A DNA stretch of 64,000 bases from Adineta vaga (lineage: Eukaryota; Rotifera), in contig CP075492.1 of NCBI GenBank assembly GCA_021613535.1, positions 3,348,001 through 3,412,000 of the forward strand. Reading direction: 5' to 3'. Position numbers and translations under genes: made by a program. The notes beneath the pieces were generated by a model, which saw only the letters and a program-made list of their open reading frames with translations, was not told the origin of the DNA and did no database searches. Positions 1-12,867 of the stretch are shown here, piece after piece (the stretch's first letter is position 1; each line of letters opens with the position of its first letter).

Positions 1-3000
1 TTTTGTCTACATACCACTAACAGAATCATTATAAGGTTCAGCAACTTGTCCAAATACTTTCCATATACCCCAATTGAATAAATCTCGTAATAATTGCCAA
101 TTCCATAATTCACTACTATCCACGATTATTCTTGGAATTTGTAATGATGTATTATCCGATGCATTTGGCCAAAGAATTTGTGAATTCGTTGTTAAAAGTG
201 CCCAAGACGAAACCGAAAAACCAAAAAGAATAATAAGAATAAAACAGACAAAGATCATCATCGCATCTTTTGTCTAAAAGAAACAATTATTAAATGAATT
301 TTTATAATCTTCAATATAATTTCACCATTTCATAGATCATTGTTAATTTTGGTCCTAATTGTTTCGATGTAGCAAAGAAGAACAGTATTCGAATATACCA
401 AATGACACAAGAAATCGACATGAATATTCTATATAAAAAAAGATAATCAAGATCTTTGGACAAAGAGACAAGTTTGTACTCCATACACCATAAGTTTTCT
501 TTTCAATCTCTCGGTACTCTCGATGAATAGGTGATCTGAACTGACATAAGAAGGATTAGAAAAAGCATGTTTCTGACAGACGAGATATATGAAACGCGTT
601 CTCTAACCGTTCGCCTTGATCTGGACGTTCACTCCGGAAAGAGAAAGAAATAACTTACTTTGACCAAATGAAAAATATTCGTTGTTCAGACCATCGCGTA
701 CCAAATGCTAATAAATAGAAAAGTATACCAGCTTGATCCATCCAATTCCATGAATTTGTACTATAATTATAATTCATTAGAAGTTGTGAAATAAACTAAA
801 GATAAATAATTCATTTTCAAAAATTCCAAAGAAAGAAAAACAAACTTGATATAATTCATCAATAATTAAACTCCACATACAAATATGTAAGATTAATTCT
901 GTGAATGAAATTGGTAAATTAAAATATCTATAATGATATTCCATATCAACATTGAATGGAAAATAGCCAACCAAAAGAATATAACTGAATACGAATAAAA
1001 AAGCAACGAAAAATACCTAAGTAAAAGAAATGAAAGAAAAGAATTTTCATTGAATTGATGCAAAACATCTTGTTTTTACTAAATTATTATAAAAACGTAT
1101 CACTGGTGCTTGATAAAACCATTTGATTCGTTTTAAATTATTTGAAATACTCCATCGATTTGATAAACCATCTTTTGGTGTTGCTACTTTATAAACAACA
1201 GTTGCTTCATAAGGATTCGATGAATTCGATTTCTTGAAAACATTTAAACAAAAACAAAAATTCTCAAATCATTCATTTTCATTTGTAATTACCGTTTTAG
1301 AATTATTTAAACTATTCTTAAATAAAGATGGACATAAAATTGGTAAAATTGGTATTAACGGAAAAAGTAATGCAGCAAATTTAATCTATAACGAAAGAAA
1401 ATAAAGACAAAATCTTTTCATTGAAATCTTTTTAACAAACCCAAAAAGTCGCCGAAATATTTAATAATCTTTGTTGATAATTAAATCGATGATACCACAT
1501 GATTTCTAAATGTTTTTGTATTGTATCACTTGCAAGAAATATTCGACAATTAGCACGTTGGGCAATATCCAATGGAAAACAATTATAAAATGTTGATGCT
1601 TTACATTCAAGTAATTTCAATGCAAAATCTTTATCTGTCGATAAACATTTATCAATAATCATTCGAGAATGTTGATCAAATTCTCTACAAAAAAGGAAAA
1701 TAATCATCAAATACGAAGAAAAAGAAATTTACTCGGCTGTATTTTCTAAACATCGTTTATTTTTTCTCACAATTTTTTCAGCTGAACTATAAATTTCAAC
1801 AGCAAGAAGACTTGCAACTATTTGATTCTAAAGAAAAATAATTTTCAATAAATATGAATAATTCAAATTACAATTCGTTTTACTCGACTTCTTGAACAAA
1901 GATATTTGGCAATTGCGGGTTTATTCATAAATATAAACCAAAGATAAAGTGCTTCAGTTTTTCTTCCATCGAATATTTTTGATAATGAAAGAAAATTTCG
2001 ATGAGTTTTATCTTCATTTAAATAATCTTTTGTTACATAATGATCGATATATTCTCGAAGATAATTATTATATTTTTCTTCAAGATATTTCTTCAATTCA
2101 TGAATTTTATTTTCATAATTAAATAAACTTAAATCAATTTTAGATTTAGTCAAAATTAGTGCATCATCATTCTTAAAAGAAGACAAAAATGTTTTTTATC
2201 AAATTTCTTCAATTTACTTTACCATTGTTTTAACACAGATAATAATCAATTGTTCGTCAGTTAAATCGTCAATTGATGCTCCATATTGCATTAATAAACT
2301 TACAAATGATGCATTATTTCGATATAAAGCTTCGAATAATAATTGTTGCATTAATGGAATTATCTAAAACAAAAAGAAAATTCTTTAAATAAATGATGAT
2401 TTCAATTTGTTTTTCATTTACTTGATTATTATTATCTGTTGACGTCGTATTTTCATCATTACGATCAACAAGTAGTTTTTGTGCATAATCACTTTTGTTC
2501 CAAACCTGAGAAAAATTTTTGTGAAAATGAAATGAAAATTCGAAATGAATTTTTACCATTGACCAGATGAGATCGGCTCTTCGAGTATCCGGAGTAAAGA
2601 AATGTTCCCAATTTTCTTCTCGATATTTAATTCCTTTCAACATTGCATCAGCAATTGAATCTTCAAGTTTTGTATGTTCAATCGCATCAAAAATGATTAC
2701 AAGTTCGTCCATTTCATTGAGAATATTCACATATTTTTCAATTTCTTCATCCGGATCAATAATTTCATCATTTTCAAGACAAAGTTTTTTCAATTCAATT
2801 TTACATTCTCCAATATATGTTCGTTTCCGAAATTGTCCTAATTCATCATTGGGAGATAATTTTCGACAAAGTTGAGCAATTATATCCGCAATACCACCAG
2901 TATTCTTTAAAGAAAAATATTTCAAATCTTAATCTTCCAACAAACTTTTCCAGTCTCGTTCTCTTATTCGAATGGGAAGTAGAAAAATCGACTTATTTTA

Positions 3001-4563
3001 GAACTTTTCGCCTTAGACATTCGAGCCTTTAAAAGAGTTAATTTTGTTAGCATCAACGGCTCTTGCGTTATGACGTAAAATTCTATTCACTATACATAAT
3101 GCGTGTTGTATTATCGATCATCTTGAGGTCATTGTGACCTTCTCCTGTTCCTTTGTTCTATTTTTTTTTTCATTTATGATATAGAAATGAAATGACATAC
3201 TCGAACAACGACAACTGGTGTTCCTGCTGCTAAACCTTTTCCTATCATTGCTAATGTTGAGAAGTCGCCACCGATTGATAACATTATAATTGGAATATCA
3301 TGATCAGGTACTAAAAAATGAAGAAGTTTTTCTTTTTTTTTTATAAAATGATGAAGAATAATAAGAATCTTACACGGAATTTTTGATGGATAATTCAATA
3401 TGGGAGATTTTAAAATTCTATTAATACTTAATTCATGTTCGATTTCTTGTCGTTTATATAAAATATTTGTCCTATCTATAGATTGATCATTAAATAAAAT
3501 AAAATGTGTATGATTTGGTTGAAGTTTTCTATGAATATATGATCTATTCGATAATGTATTAGTTCTCATAATATATGTATGAATTGACGAATATTCATTG
3601 TCCAACTATAAAACGAAACATCAAGAATAAAGAAAAAATAACTGAAAATTCATTTACAAAAGATCGAATTTCATTATTAATTGAAACTCTTGTAAATTGT
3701 TCGATTAATAAATCATCACCTAATGACGAATTCCAATTTGAAAATCCTAGACATGGAATATCATGTCCACAAATATCTTTATGTAAAGCATTTCCAATTA
3801 ATTTCATCATATCATCATTCTTACAATCGGTTGTTATCCATGGATCTAAAAGATTTTCATTTATTAATCAAAATCGATTTGATTTGGCAAATTTTTACTT
3901 GTAATTTTTGCCATTGCAGTAAGACCGGATTGAATTGCACGTTCTGTTTCGGTTTTAATTCCGGATTTTTGTTTATGTAAATCGTTTTCATTAATTGCAC
4001 TTGTTCGAATTGATAGAATGAAATCAGGAGCTGGAAGTTGACATGCTTCAAGATATTTTCCGATTGCTAATGGTCTCGTACTAGGTGCAAGATGAATAAA
4101 CTTGAAAAAGAAAGCTATTTTAGTATTTGTTTAAAAGAAAAGAAAATTTTACTAATGGAAAACGATCATTTTCATCATTAGAATCAATATTTTGATAATT
4201 TTCATTGTAATTTTTAAATTCTAAAAATCCAAAATGTGCTGCTTCACTAAATAAATAATCAATCATAGAAATTGTTCATTGATTTTCAAATTATTTACTC
4301 GGATTCATCTTGAAATTTAATTGTCAATGTTTTAATTGCCTAAAAAGAAAGTCGAATTCTCAAAACTTTTGAATTATTTCGTTTGAAAATCAACTTACAT
4401 TTTTCACACGTCGATGTAAATCCGATTCGATCGACTGCTCTTCAGTTAAATCTAAATATATTCTCATATTTTTATTGAAAACAATACAAATGAATTTACC
4501 TCGTGATTTTCCATGTATTGTATTTGTTCGTAATGGATCATTTTCATCCAATTTCGAAATCAT
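1..4563 (-). CDS. TRPM-type cation channel, partial (3' end beyond window)
   Basis: This is a multi-exon gene with at least a dozen exons and introns of about 50-60 bp (one of about 280 bp), starting at the ATG at 4563. Exons in order give the N-terminal TRPM/SLOG domain (PAPDFILSIRTSA near 4060; GGDFSTLAMIGKGLAAGTP near 3260, continuing after the long intron as NTGGIADIIAQLCR near 2890), the TRPM ankyrin-like helical region (FVSLLMQYGAS near 2290; LYLWFIFMNKPAIAKYL near 1940; EFDQHSRMIIDKCLSTDKD near 1680), the pre-S1 segment (near 1110), S1-S4 (near 1010-660), S5 (ILFFFATSKQLGPKLTM near 385) and the pore-side exon ending FGQVAEPYND near 40. LGPK and the FGQ pore motif are TRPM hallmarks. 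By family it would be a plasma-membrane cation channel. S6, the TRP box and the C-terminus lie outside the window. No stop was seen in the exons read. The N-terminal region before the SLOG core is shorter than in vertebrate TRPMs. Confidence 0.85.
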
Positions 4564-6944
4564 TTTTCATCAAATCTAAAATCAACGAAGTATCATTTTC
4601 AATTCTTGATTATACAACAAAAAAGAAAAAGAAAAGCACCTTGAGTGATACATACTCGTTTTGATCACATTCGAGACGCAAAATCAATCAGGTAGAAAAA
4701 TGTGATTTTTTTCTACTATACATTTCGAACGAATGATATGATATTAGAATAGAGAGCGTTGTGATATTATTATCATCGAGATTTATTTGACAAAAAAAAA
4801 ATGAAATGATCATCCACGAGTCAGAATTCAATATGAAGTATTTGACTGACTGAATAAATTTGTTTTAATGAGCAAGAAAACAATGTATGTTAAAAGGTAT
4901 AGTGCACTGTTTTGTGTTTATGCGAAAATGTAAAAGAACGAAAAACAACGTGCGTAGATATTTCTTAATTTTATCAATAATTTGATGAAAAAATATAATT
5001 AATGTATTCCAACGATTGAAAGAATGATTAGATACTCTATATATATCATTTGTATCATTAGGATTTTATTAGAGATAGAAAAATCATACGACTAGTAAAC
5101 ACATCACTATCAGAATCTTAGTTTTATACTAAAATGGATTTATTAGTTATTGAAAAAAAAGAATAGATGGGTGAGTTATAGTTTTATTTCCATGTTTAAG
5201 TAATGTTAATTGCTAATACCATAATTCGCGAACAACTTCAGATTCTTCGAATCAGACCTGCTTCTTCTTTTTTATCCATAAGATTATAAAGAAAAGCATC
5301 TGTAGAAGACTTGAGTAAACTTGTGAATACCATATTCATTTGTATAAATACAAATACTATCGAAAATACGATTGAAATTGGTTTTTCACTGCAATCACAG
5401 TTCGAGCGATATCACCATGAAATATATTAATTAAGAAATTTCTCAATGCCGAACCTATCCAAAAAGGATTAAATAATTGATTCATAAGTTATTTGATTAA
5501 TTTGAATATTTTTCAATTTGAAATAATTCCACTAACGCACATGTTACCCAAGAAGACAAAATTTCGGAAAAATGCATGTAAACGTACAAAAAAAGTGTAT
5601 GAATTTTGTAAGTTCGCATGCGTTTTTCCCAAATCTTGTCTGCTTGGATAGTATAATTAAACTATAAGATCAATTTTTCTGATTGACAAAACAATGTACT
5701 GCTCATCAGAGTCTAGATTAACTTGGAAAATTAAAGATTATATGAGGAAAGTTGACGAGTTATAGAAACTGAAGAAAATGTTGCTGCGCTAAAAATTCTT
5801 TTGGAGAAGAATTCAGAATAATGTCTTGCAGCTGTGTTAGAGAGAATAGGGAATCAGAATAGAATGAAATTTTCTTAGAATATCGGATGGAAAAAATTTC
5901 TCGAAGTATTTACTTTTCTGACTAGTTTTTGCAGAACATATCGCGTTTGAGTTGAGTGTCACATCTTGGAAATTTCCAAATAACAAAAAATCGTTCTGTA
6001 GAATAACAACAACAAGAAAGAAAAGAATTTTCAAAGCACAGCGAAAACACGGATGTTTCTTTCAAATTATTCTATTGGGTAAACACTCTCTTTATTATAA
6101 AATCATTGCAAATAATACCAACAAATTCCGAAAAGTCGCATACTGCTCTTTCTCTCTCTCGTTATCACTGTTTTGGAAGATTTTTACACGTAAATGTCTT
6201 TTGATCAACATCAAGATCTAATTATTTTAGAGGAGTGCCAGTCGTATTCATTAATTTTTGACTATCTACACATTTATGAAATCGACAATATTCTAAAGTG
6301 CGTATATCGATGATCTGTAAACGTTTTATTTTGTTTCTCAATTTTTAAAAGAAAAAAAATATATAATGTTTATGAAAGATATAAAGGATTAACATCATTC
6401 GTACTATTTACATTACGAATTTCAAATCGGCGTCAATTCGATCCTGTTGAAATATTTCATTGGTTTTGAACATTACAAACAACTGAATTGATATCCAAAA
6501 ACAAGATTTTTTCTCGTATCGTAATAATTAGTGTACTGCAGATGTCGCTACTATTCTAAATGAATAAAATATTTGATTAAATTTTCATATAAATAGTATA
6601 TTACAATCAATTCAATCGTATACCACGTGGTGTTTACCTTTAATTTGATCAAGTATGACATATATGTGAATACGAAATTACCCTACCTATTCAATCGAAG
6701 GACAGATTTGCTTCTGAGTATTTTTTTTCTTTTTCTACACTATTCGACTTTCTTTTTTTTCTTGGAGAAAAACAAATTAATTTCAATTCTTTATGTAATT
6801 TTTTACGTAATTTCTGTAGAAATACTTAAAAGAGTGGTATCTAAATAATTATTGTATTCATTATTTGGATTATAAAGAAAAAAATGCACTCTTTTTATTT
6901 GTATTCTAAAAAAATATTGAATATTCATATGCAACTTTTTCGTC
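4564..6944. other. intergenic spacer, no gene recognised
   Basis: About 2.4 kb of AT-rich DNA between the TRPM start and the stop of the next minus-strand gene. The short open frames here (around 5840-6220 and 6630-6985) are of biased composition, have no recognisable motif and overlap on both strands. Nothing in them supports a gene. Confidence 0.5.
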
Positions 6945-8070
6945 TTATGCAGTGCAATATCGTAAACTGCAAAATTCTGTATCAATTAAAAGAAAAACAT
7001 AGAAAGTATCACAATGAGTAATTAATATTGTATTTGACCATAAACATGAATCACTCGACCATGAATAGCAAATAGTACCATTGACTGTTATACCAGCTGA
7101 TGCTGGATAAGAATCTCTATACCAACCAGGTGCATCAGTACCACAATAATAATGACCTGGATCATAGGTAATGATACGTGTTCCAGCTGGACTTAAAAAA
7201 CGAATCCATTCGCCTGTAGTTCCAAATATAGATTGATCACAATCAGAATTGCTGTTTGAATAACCAGCATTACGTGTAGAATCTGTATTTGTTGTGTAAC
7301 TGAGACATTGACTTGGAAGAGCAATTGAAGTTGCTAAGAAAATTTATTAAAAGGTTGTAAAAGTCTTAAGATTATCAGTGTCTTACTTGATGTGGTTGCG
7401 GATGTCGTAGTTGTTGTTGTCGTTGCTGTAGAGGTTGAAGATGTCGTGGAAGTTGTCACCGTTGTTGTTGTTGTTACTGATGTTGTTGATGTCGTTGCCG
7501 TAGAAGTTGAGGATGTCGTGAAAGTTGTCACCGTTGTTGATGTTGTTACTGATGTTGTTGATGTCGTTGCCGTGGAAGTTGAGGACGTTGTGGAAGTTGT
7601 CACCGTTGTTGTTGTCGTTGTTGTGTCTGATGCTATTTAAAAATAAGTAAAATTAATATCATCTATCGTAATTTCGAACAACATTTCCGTAAGACTCTCG
7701 ATCGATTTGTTAAAACTGAAATGGCATACAACTTTTAACTTAAAATCAATACAAACTAGTAGAAGTTGTTGAAGTTGTTGTCGATGTTGTTTCACTTGTT
7801 GTAGAAGTGGTAGTACTAGTCGTAACTGTACTTGTCATTGATTTTTGTGAATCTAAATGCAATATTAAATATAAAATAAAGATCATAGATTCGTTTAAAA
7901 CCTTGAATATATTGTGTAGTAATAACTCCCAAAGTAATTCCAGCACAAAGTGCACCAATAATCAATCCACTTAAACATGGTTTCCAAAATCCTGCTCGAC
8001 ATCTTTTCGGCGTGTCTTCACCGCTTTCCTCATCAATATTCCATTCTCCTGTTTGATTATTTTCATTCAT
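6945..8070 (-). CDS. type II membrane protein: TM + Thr-rich stalk + UMOD-type D8C domain
   Basis: Four exons read well. Exon 1 (8070 to about 7904) gives an acidic/basic cytosolic tail and one TM segment (LSGLIIGALCAGITLGVI). Exon 2 (about 7856-7759) and exon 3 (about 7632-7390) encode a Thr/Ser stalk with an imperfect repeat of about 25 residues (TTSSTSTATTSTTSV type), likely heavily O-glycosylated. Exon 4 (about 7331-6945) encodes a Cys-rich domain with the D8C pattern of uromodulin/OIT3: WIRF, CGTDAPGWY, CYSWSSDSCLW, HCDTFYVF and a final CSLRYC before TAA. Introns are 51-125 bp and the splices are in frame. The predicted product is a cell-surface protein with an extracellular C-terminus; ligand unknown. 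The same D8C fold ends the secreted protein at 12868-14544. Confidence 0.8.
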
Positions 8071-8074
8071 TCGA
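7799..8074. repeat. source copy of a 275-bp direct duplication (with 9436-9711)
   Basis: This block covers the start codon, TM exon, first intron and the first Thr codons of the D8C gene. It recurs at 9436-9711 in the same orientation with only a handful of substitutions. Similarity begins at TTGTAGAAGTGGTAGTACTA in both copies and stops just upstream of the start codon. Confidence 0.9.
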
Positions 8075-8299
8075 TAAAAAAAAAATCTTCAATCTTCTTC
8101 TGAAATTTCGTTCGATATAAATGAAGAATTCATATTAAACGAAACCCAACTTATCCATGAATAATAACATATTAATAAGAAAAAACACCATGGACAAATA
8201 AAATTGATTGAATAAAATCATCTCTATGAATTCTCAATATTTGTCTTTAGAAAGAATGTTTTTTTTTTGAAACTTATGTATTTTGTAATTCTTTGCAAA

Positions 8300-9210
8300 C
8301 ACCCCTAGTCGAACATCTTGTAAGCAAGATCTTGACCAAGATCTTGGGTACAGATAAGTGAACAGATCTTGAAAATTTAGGTACAGATATTTCAATTATC
8401 TTGTACATAAGATCTTTGGTACAGATTGTAAAGATCTTATGTAGGATCTTTCATTATCTTACGTATACCTTTTCAAGATCTTAGCTAGCGATAATTAATA
8501 TCTTAACTGTAAGATTTTGTATTCGCTGCGATATCATTTTATTTTCATCATGTAAAATTAAACTTTACAGAAAAATAATCATTATTTCAAAAACTTATAC
8601 AAATATATTTACATCTGACAATTAAAACAAACCACATACAATAATACATACATAAAGAACGCATAGAATACAAAATTAGAAAAAAAATATTAAATAAAAA
8701 ATAAAAACGATAAATCTTCGCTAATTTTGAATTGAATTAACCTTCGTCATACAAATACATTTCCGCACTCGATGAAAACAAGATGATAAAAATCGTTTGA
8801 TCGAATTAATTATATCTAGAATAAATATTAGACAGTTCATGAATATCTGAAAAAAAGACAGTAAATTATCATTGATAGACGTGTATTAGATTATTTAACA
8901 AAGTTTTAAAACATTATCCATCGAATGAATATGAAGATTTGTTTTCTATATTCTTGTGTCTATTTATGTCAACATGAAAACGGTATGAATAATTTATTTT
9001 CAATATATTTTATATTTCATATGATTTATATATGCTTTTAAGCAATTAATTAGATTTTTTTTCATTATTTTGATATATTAATGGTGTCGCTTTAGTCTTT
9101 TCAAGATCTTACAAGATAATTTTCAGTTTGAATTGCTACAAGCTTGAGATCTTTCACAGATTTTCTTGATCTTTACAGATCTTTTTAAGATATGTATTTT
9201 TCATAAAAGC
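8300..9210. mobile_element. possible non-autonomous DNA transposon relic with AAGATCTT subterminal repeats
   Basis: About 8310-8520 contains a dense cluster of the palindrome AAGATCTT or its halves, mixed with GTACAGAT repeats. A second cluster occupies about 9095-9200. CTTTTCAAGATCTTA occurs in both (about 8469 and 9097), and the left-edge string CATCTTGTAAGCAAGATCTTG is loosely inverted in the right cluster (CAAGATCTTACAAGAT). The 570 bp between is AT-rich and non-coding. The layout resembles the subterminal repeat arrays of hAT-like or MITE elements. No target-site duplication was identified, so this could instead be simple local repetition. Confidence 0.35.
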
Positions 9211-9435
9211 AATTTTTTGTTTCAAGAAATTTATCTGATTGTTCTACTCGAATAGTTTTGTTTTTTAATCTGCTTCCGATCGAAAATAATTCTTTACTTA
9301 CTTTTTTGCAGATTTTATTTATTTTACTTTACTCCTTTTTTTTCTTTTGCAATAATTATATTGTTATTTTGTTAATCATTTGTAATAATATCGTGTTTCG
9401 ATTTTTCATACAAATATGAATTTTTTTGTTTTCTG

Positions 9436-9711
9436 TTGTAGAAGTGGTAGTACTAGTCGTAACTGTACTTGTCATTGATTTTTGTGAATCTAAATGCAAT
9501 ATTAAATATAAAATAAAGATCATAGATTCGTTTAAAACCTTGAATATATTGTGTAGTAATAACTCCCAAAGTAATTCCAGCACAAAGTGCACCAATAATC
9601 AATCCACTTAAACATGGATTCCAAAATCCTGCTCGACATCTTTTCGGCGTATCTTCACCACCTTCTTCATCAATATTCCATTCTCCTATTTGATTATTTT
9701 CAATCATTTGA
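9436..9711 (-). pseudogene. 5' fragment of the Thr-rich D8C membrane protein gene
   Basis: A near-copy of 7799-8074 holding the start codon at 9707, the TM exon and the beginning of the Thr stalk. It then runs into unrelated sequence at 9435 and ends in a short unrelated tail (stop near 9356). The stalk and D8C exons are missing. A few residue changes (for example K to N before the TM segment) show it has diverged since duplication. Probably non-functional, though it retains an intact start, TM segment and intron. Confidence 0.75.
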
Positions 9712-10377
9712 AAATCAAAACGAGTTTTTTTTCGCTATAAGAATGATGAATGAACTCAATAGACTAAAAATATCTTAATAAAATTCAGTTTGTATTTCTT
9801 CTTATTATTCAAAAATTGACAAAAACAAAACTATTTGTACAGTATTTTTTTATTTGAAAAGACCTACAATAATTAATTGAATCGAATCACAAGATTTGGT
9901 TTGCATTTTACGAAGAATTATAAGAACATTTCTATATACGCATGAAAGAATTGATCATGATTGCATACCTTTGATAATAGAATAACAAAGAATTTTCATT
10001 TTATATTGAGGTATCATGATGAAGAACTATGTATTTTTGAATAAACAAATTAGATTGAATAAATTTATTAGAGAAGAAAATCGAAAAAGGATGGAATTGA
10101 GAAGAAAAGAAAATTTTTTGCTTATCATATTTCAAGGTAAAGTAACTAAGTGCAAATCAACGACTGTTCTACTCTATTAGTTTCTTTTGAATGCGAGTAA
10201 TGCGTGTTTGTATTTACCTATTTATCAATTTGATTTTTCTTTCTCCGCTTCATATCTTATTTGCAATAAGATATTTACATACAAACAATGTTTTCTTTTT
10301 GAAATACATCATTTATTCGTATGCATTTTTAGATTTTTGATCGATAAAATTCGAAAAAAAAGTTTTTCTAAATCGTC
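9712..10377. other. intergenic spacer upstream of the OPT-like gene
   Basis: About 0.67 kb of AT-rich sequence lying between the diverging starts of the D8C fragment (minus) and the OPT gene (plus). It may hold both promoters. No specific element recognised. Confidence 0.4.
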
Positions 10378-12549
10378 ATGGAAAAAGGTGTTTTTGACGA
10401 TCCCAATCCGATTTATTTATATTCCGATGGAGAAATTACTCAATTCGAAGAAGTAGCTGGTACTTGTTCAAATAAAGATAATTTCGATGAAGATTGTTGC
10501 ACAATTCGAAGTATTTCTATCGGAACTATTTTTGTCGTTGGTATTTCATATCTTCATCAATGGACAAAATATACTTATAGTAATACTTATATTAGTCCAA
10601 TTTTGAGTATTATATTATCATATCCGTTTGGTCATTTATGGACATGGATTGTTCCAAATTCGACGAAATTTACTCAAAAAGAACATGGATTGATTCTTAT
10701 TATGACAAATATAGCTTGGATGTATTTTACGGTATTTAATTATGCAACATCAGCAACAATACCTTTATTAGAATATGATAATCGAAATTTTGTTCATTAT
10801 TTTTTTCTTGTTGTTGCACTTCAATTTATCGGATTTGGCCTTGCTGGTAAGTATAGTTTTTCAATATGTGTGCCTGTTACATGAGTAAAGATAAAAAAAT
10901 ATATTAAAACGTTTTTTTTTACTCTTCTCTAAGGTATTATGCGACGATTTTTAGTATGGCCAACTGAAATAATTTGGCCACAAAATTTACCCTTAATCGC
11001 TATATTACGTACATTACATGAAAATCAATTACCTGCCATACATTTTTATAACAATAATAAAACAATTCAAAAATTGAAGAAATATTTCTTTGAAAATAAA
11101 TTGAAATTTTTCATTCTTATCACAATAGTTACATTTATATATGAATGGTTTCCACTTTATATCTTATCTGTCTTATCAGTCTTTTCCTGGATGTGTTTAT
11201 TCAAACGAAATAATTATCTACTTGCACAATTAACATCTGTTCGTGGTTTAGCATTAGGTGCAGGAGGTTTAACATTAGATTGGTCACAAATAACAATGTA
11301 TCTTGGTTCACCACTTATCGTTCCTCGATGGGCAATTATTAATATTACATTTGGTTTTGTTTTAATCATTTGGTTTATTGTTCCCATTGTTTATGGATCT
11401 AATGTACGAAATATTAATGATAATCCTATCGGTGGAATAATGTTTCCAGGATTAACATCGATGAGTCTTGTAACAGCATTTACTTCATTTGCTTGTCTTC
11501 CAGCTGTATTTGTTCATATGATATTATATCATTCGATAGATCTTTGGAATCAATTAAGAACGAAAAATTTAAATAATATGGGAAATGATATGCATGCACG
11601 ATTAATGTCATTATATAAGAAAGTTCCAGATTGGTGGTATTTAATATTATTTTGTATTTCATTAATAATTATTTGTGTTCTTTGTGATTATAATAAATGG
11701 TTAAAATGGTATTTGGTTTTATTATCTCTTGCAATCAATGCATGTCTTGTTCTACCATTTGGTCTTCTATCATCAATAACTGGACAATTTCTTCATAATG
11801 CACCTGTTTATTATCTTGGTGTAATTATAGCTCAAGGTTTATCATTAGGTCAAGAATCTCGTGAAAGTTATACTTATTTAACAGTAGGTTATGTTTTATT
11901 TGTTCAAACTCTTTCATTAATTCAAGATATGAAATTAGGTCATTATTTAAAAATTGGTCATCGTTCATTATTTTTTGCTCAATGTTTATCAAGTCTAATT
12001 TGTTCATCAGTTAGTATTGGTATTCAATATATGTATTATAAAGAGTATGGATTAAATAATGAATTTGATTCAAGTTTTTCAATATTTGATTATACATTAT
12101 TAGGTGGAAGTATTTTTACTGATAAAAATGGTTTCTTTTCCGATGTAAATTCAGAAAATCGAAAATTACTTTGGGGTTTTCTAGTTGGTGCATTTCTACC
12201 CATATTAACATGGTTTTTAGCACAATGGCCACGTTTTTATTGGTTAAAACATTTTCATTGGCCATTAATTTTAATAACAATTAGTTGGATGCCATCACTT
12301 CTATCTGCAGGCGCACTTTGTACATGGATTCTAATTGGTTTAACTGTTTGTTTAACTATTGGAAAATATTCTTTTCTACAAAGACATATTTATTTAACTT
12401 CTGCAGCTTTAGATTTAGGTTTAAATTTAACACAAATTATTATAAGTAACGCATTTATTAATACTGAACGTTTATTTCCAACATGGAAAGGAACACAAAA
12501 CAATAATGGATATGATAGTTGTAAATTAGCTTTAACAACAAAAAAATAA
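10378..12549 (+). CDS. OPT-family (oligopeptide/metal-chelate) transporter-like protein, candidate horizontal transfer
   Basis: Two exons (10378-10846 and 10934-12549) join across a single 87-bp intron as LAG/IMRRFLVWP, giving roughly 690 residues with about 14-16 hydrophobic segments. Family signatures in order: the KEHGLI motif (degenerate form of OPT NPGxFNxKEHxLI) near residue 100; GFGLAGIMRRFLVWP; GGLTLDWSQI followed by GSPLIVPRWA; DMHARLMSLYKKVPDWWY; and SLIQDMKLGHYLKIGHRSLF. OPT proteins import small peptides, glutathione-like compounds or metal chelates by proton symport and are known mainly from fungi, plants, bacteria and archaea. Animal peptide uptake normally uses the unrelated POT/SLC15 family. 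The lone intron in a 2.2-kb gene, against many introns in the neighbours, fits acquisition by transfer. The frame is intact; substrate unknown. Confidence 0.85.
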
Positions 12550-12867
12550 ACATCTTGAAGTCAGAACAGAACTTCTGAAGTGTTTACCTTGTAATTGAAG
12601 ACATCGTGTAAATAAAACTTTAACAAAAACAAATATTGAACGTTAAAATCAGAAACTTTTTTGTCTTAAAAAAGATTTCATTTTGCAAAATCATTAACAA
12701 TTCTTCAAGGTCATTCATAAAATAAATTTTTTATCTTACTTTGTTCGACTTTTTTTTCTATGTTATTTAACAAATGTTCTTATTGAAGTTATGTATGCAG
12801 TAATTGAATAAGGAAATAAAAGACTTAAAAAGAGAGTAAAAAATCATCAGGAAATTTCTTGTTCACA
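12550..12867. other. intergenic spacer
   Basis: About 0.3 kb of AT-rich sequence between the OPT stop and the start of the NHL-D8C gene. Nothing recognisable. Confidence 0.4.

Noticed and set aside
7392-7640. Plus-strand frame rich in Val (VVVVVVAVEVEDVVEV)
   Set aside because: It is the antisense shadow of the Thr-rich stalk exon of the minus-strand D8C gene.
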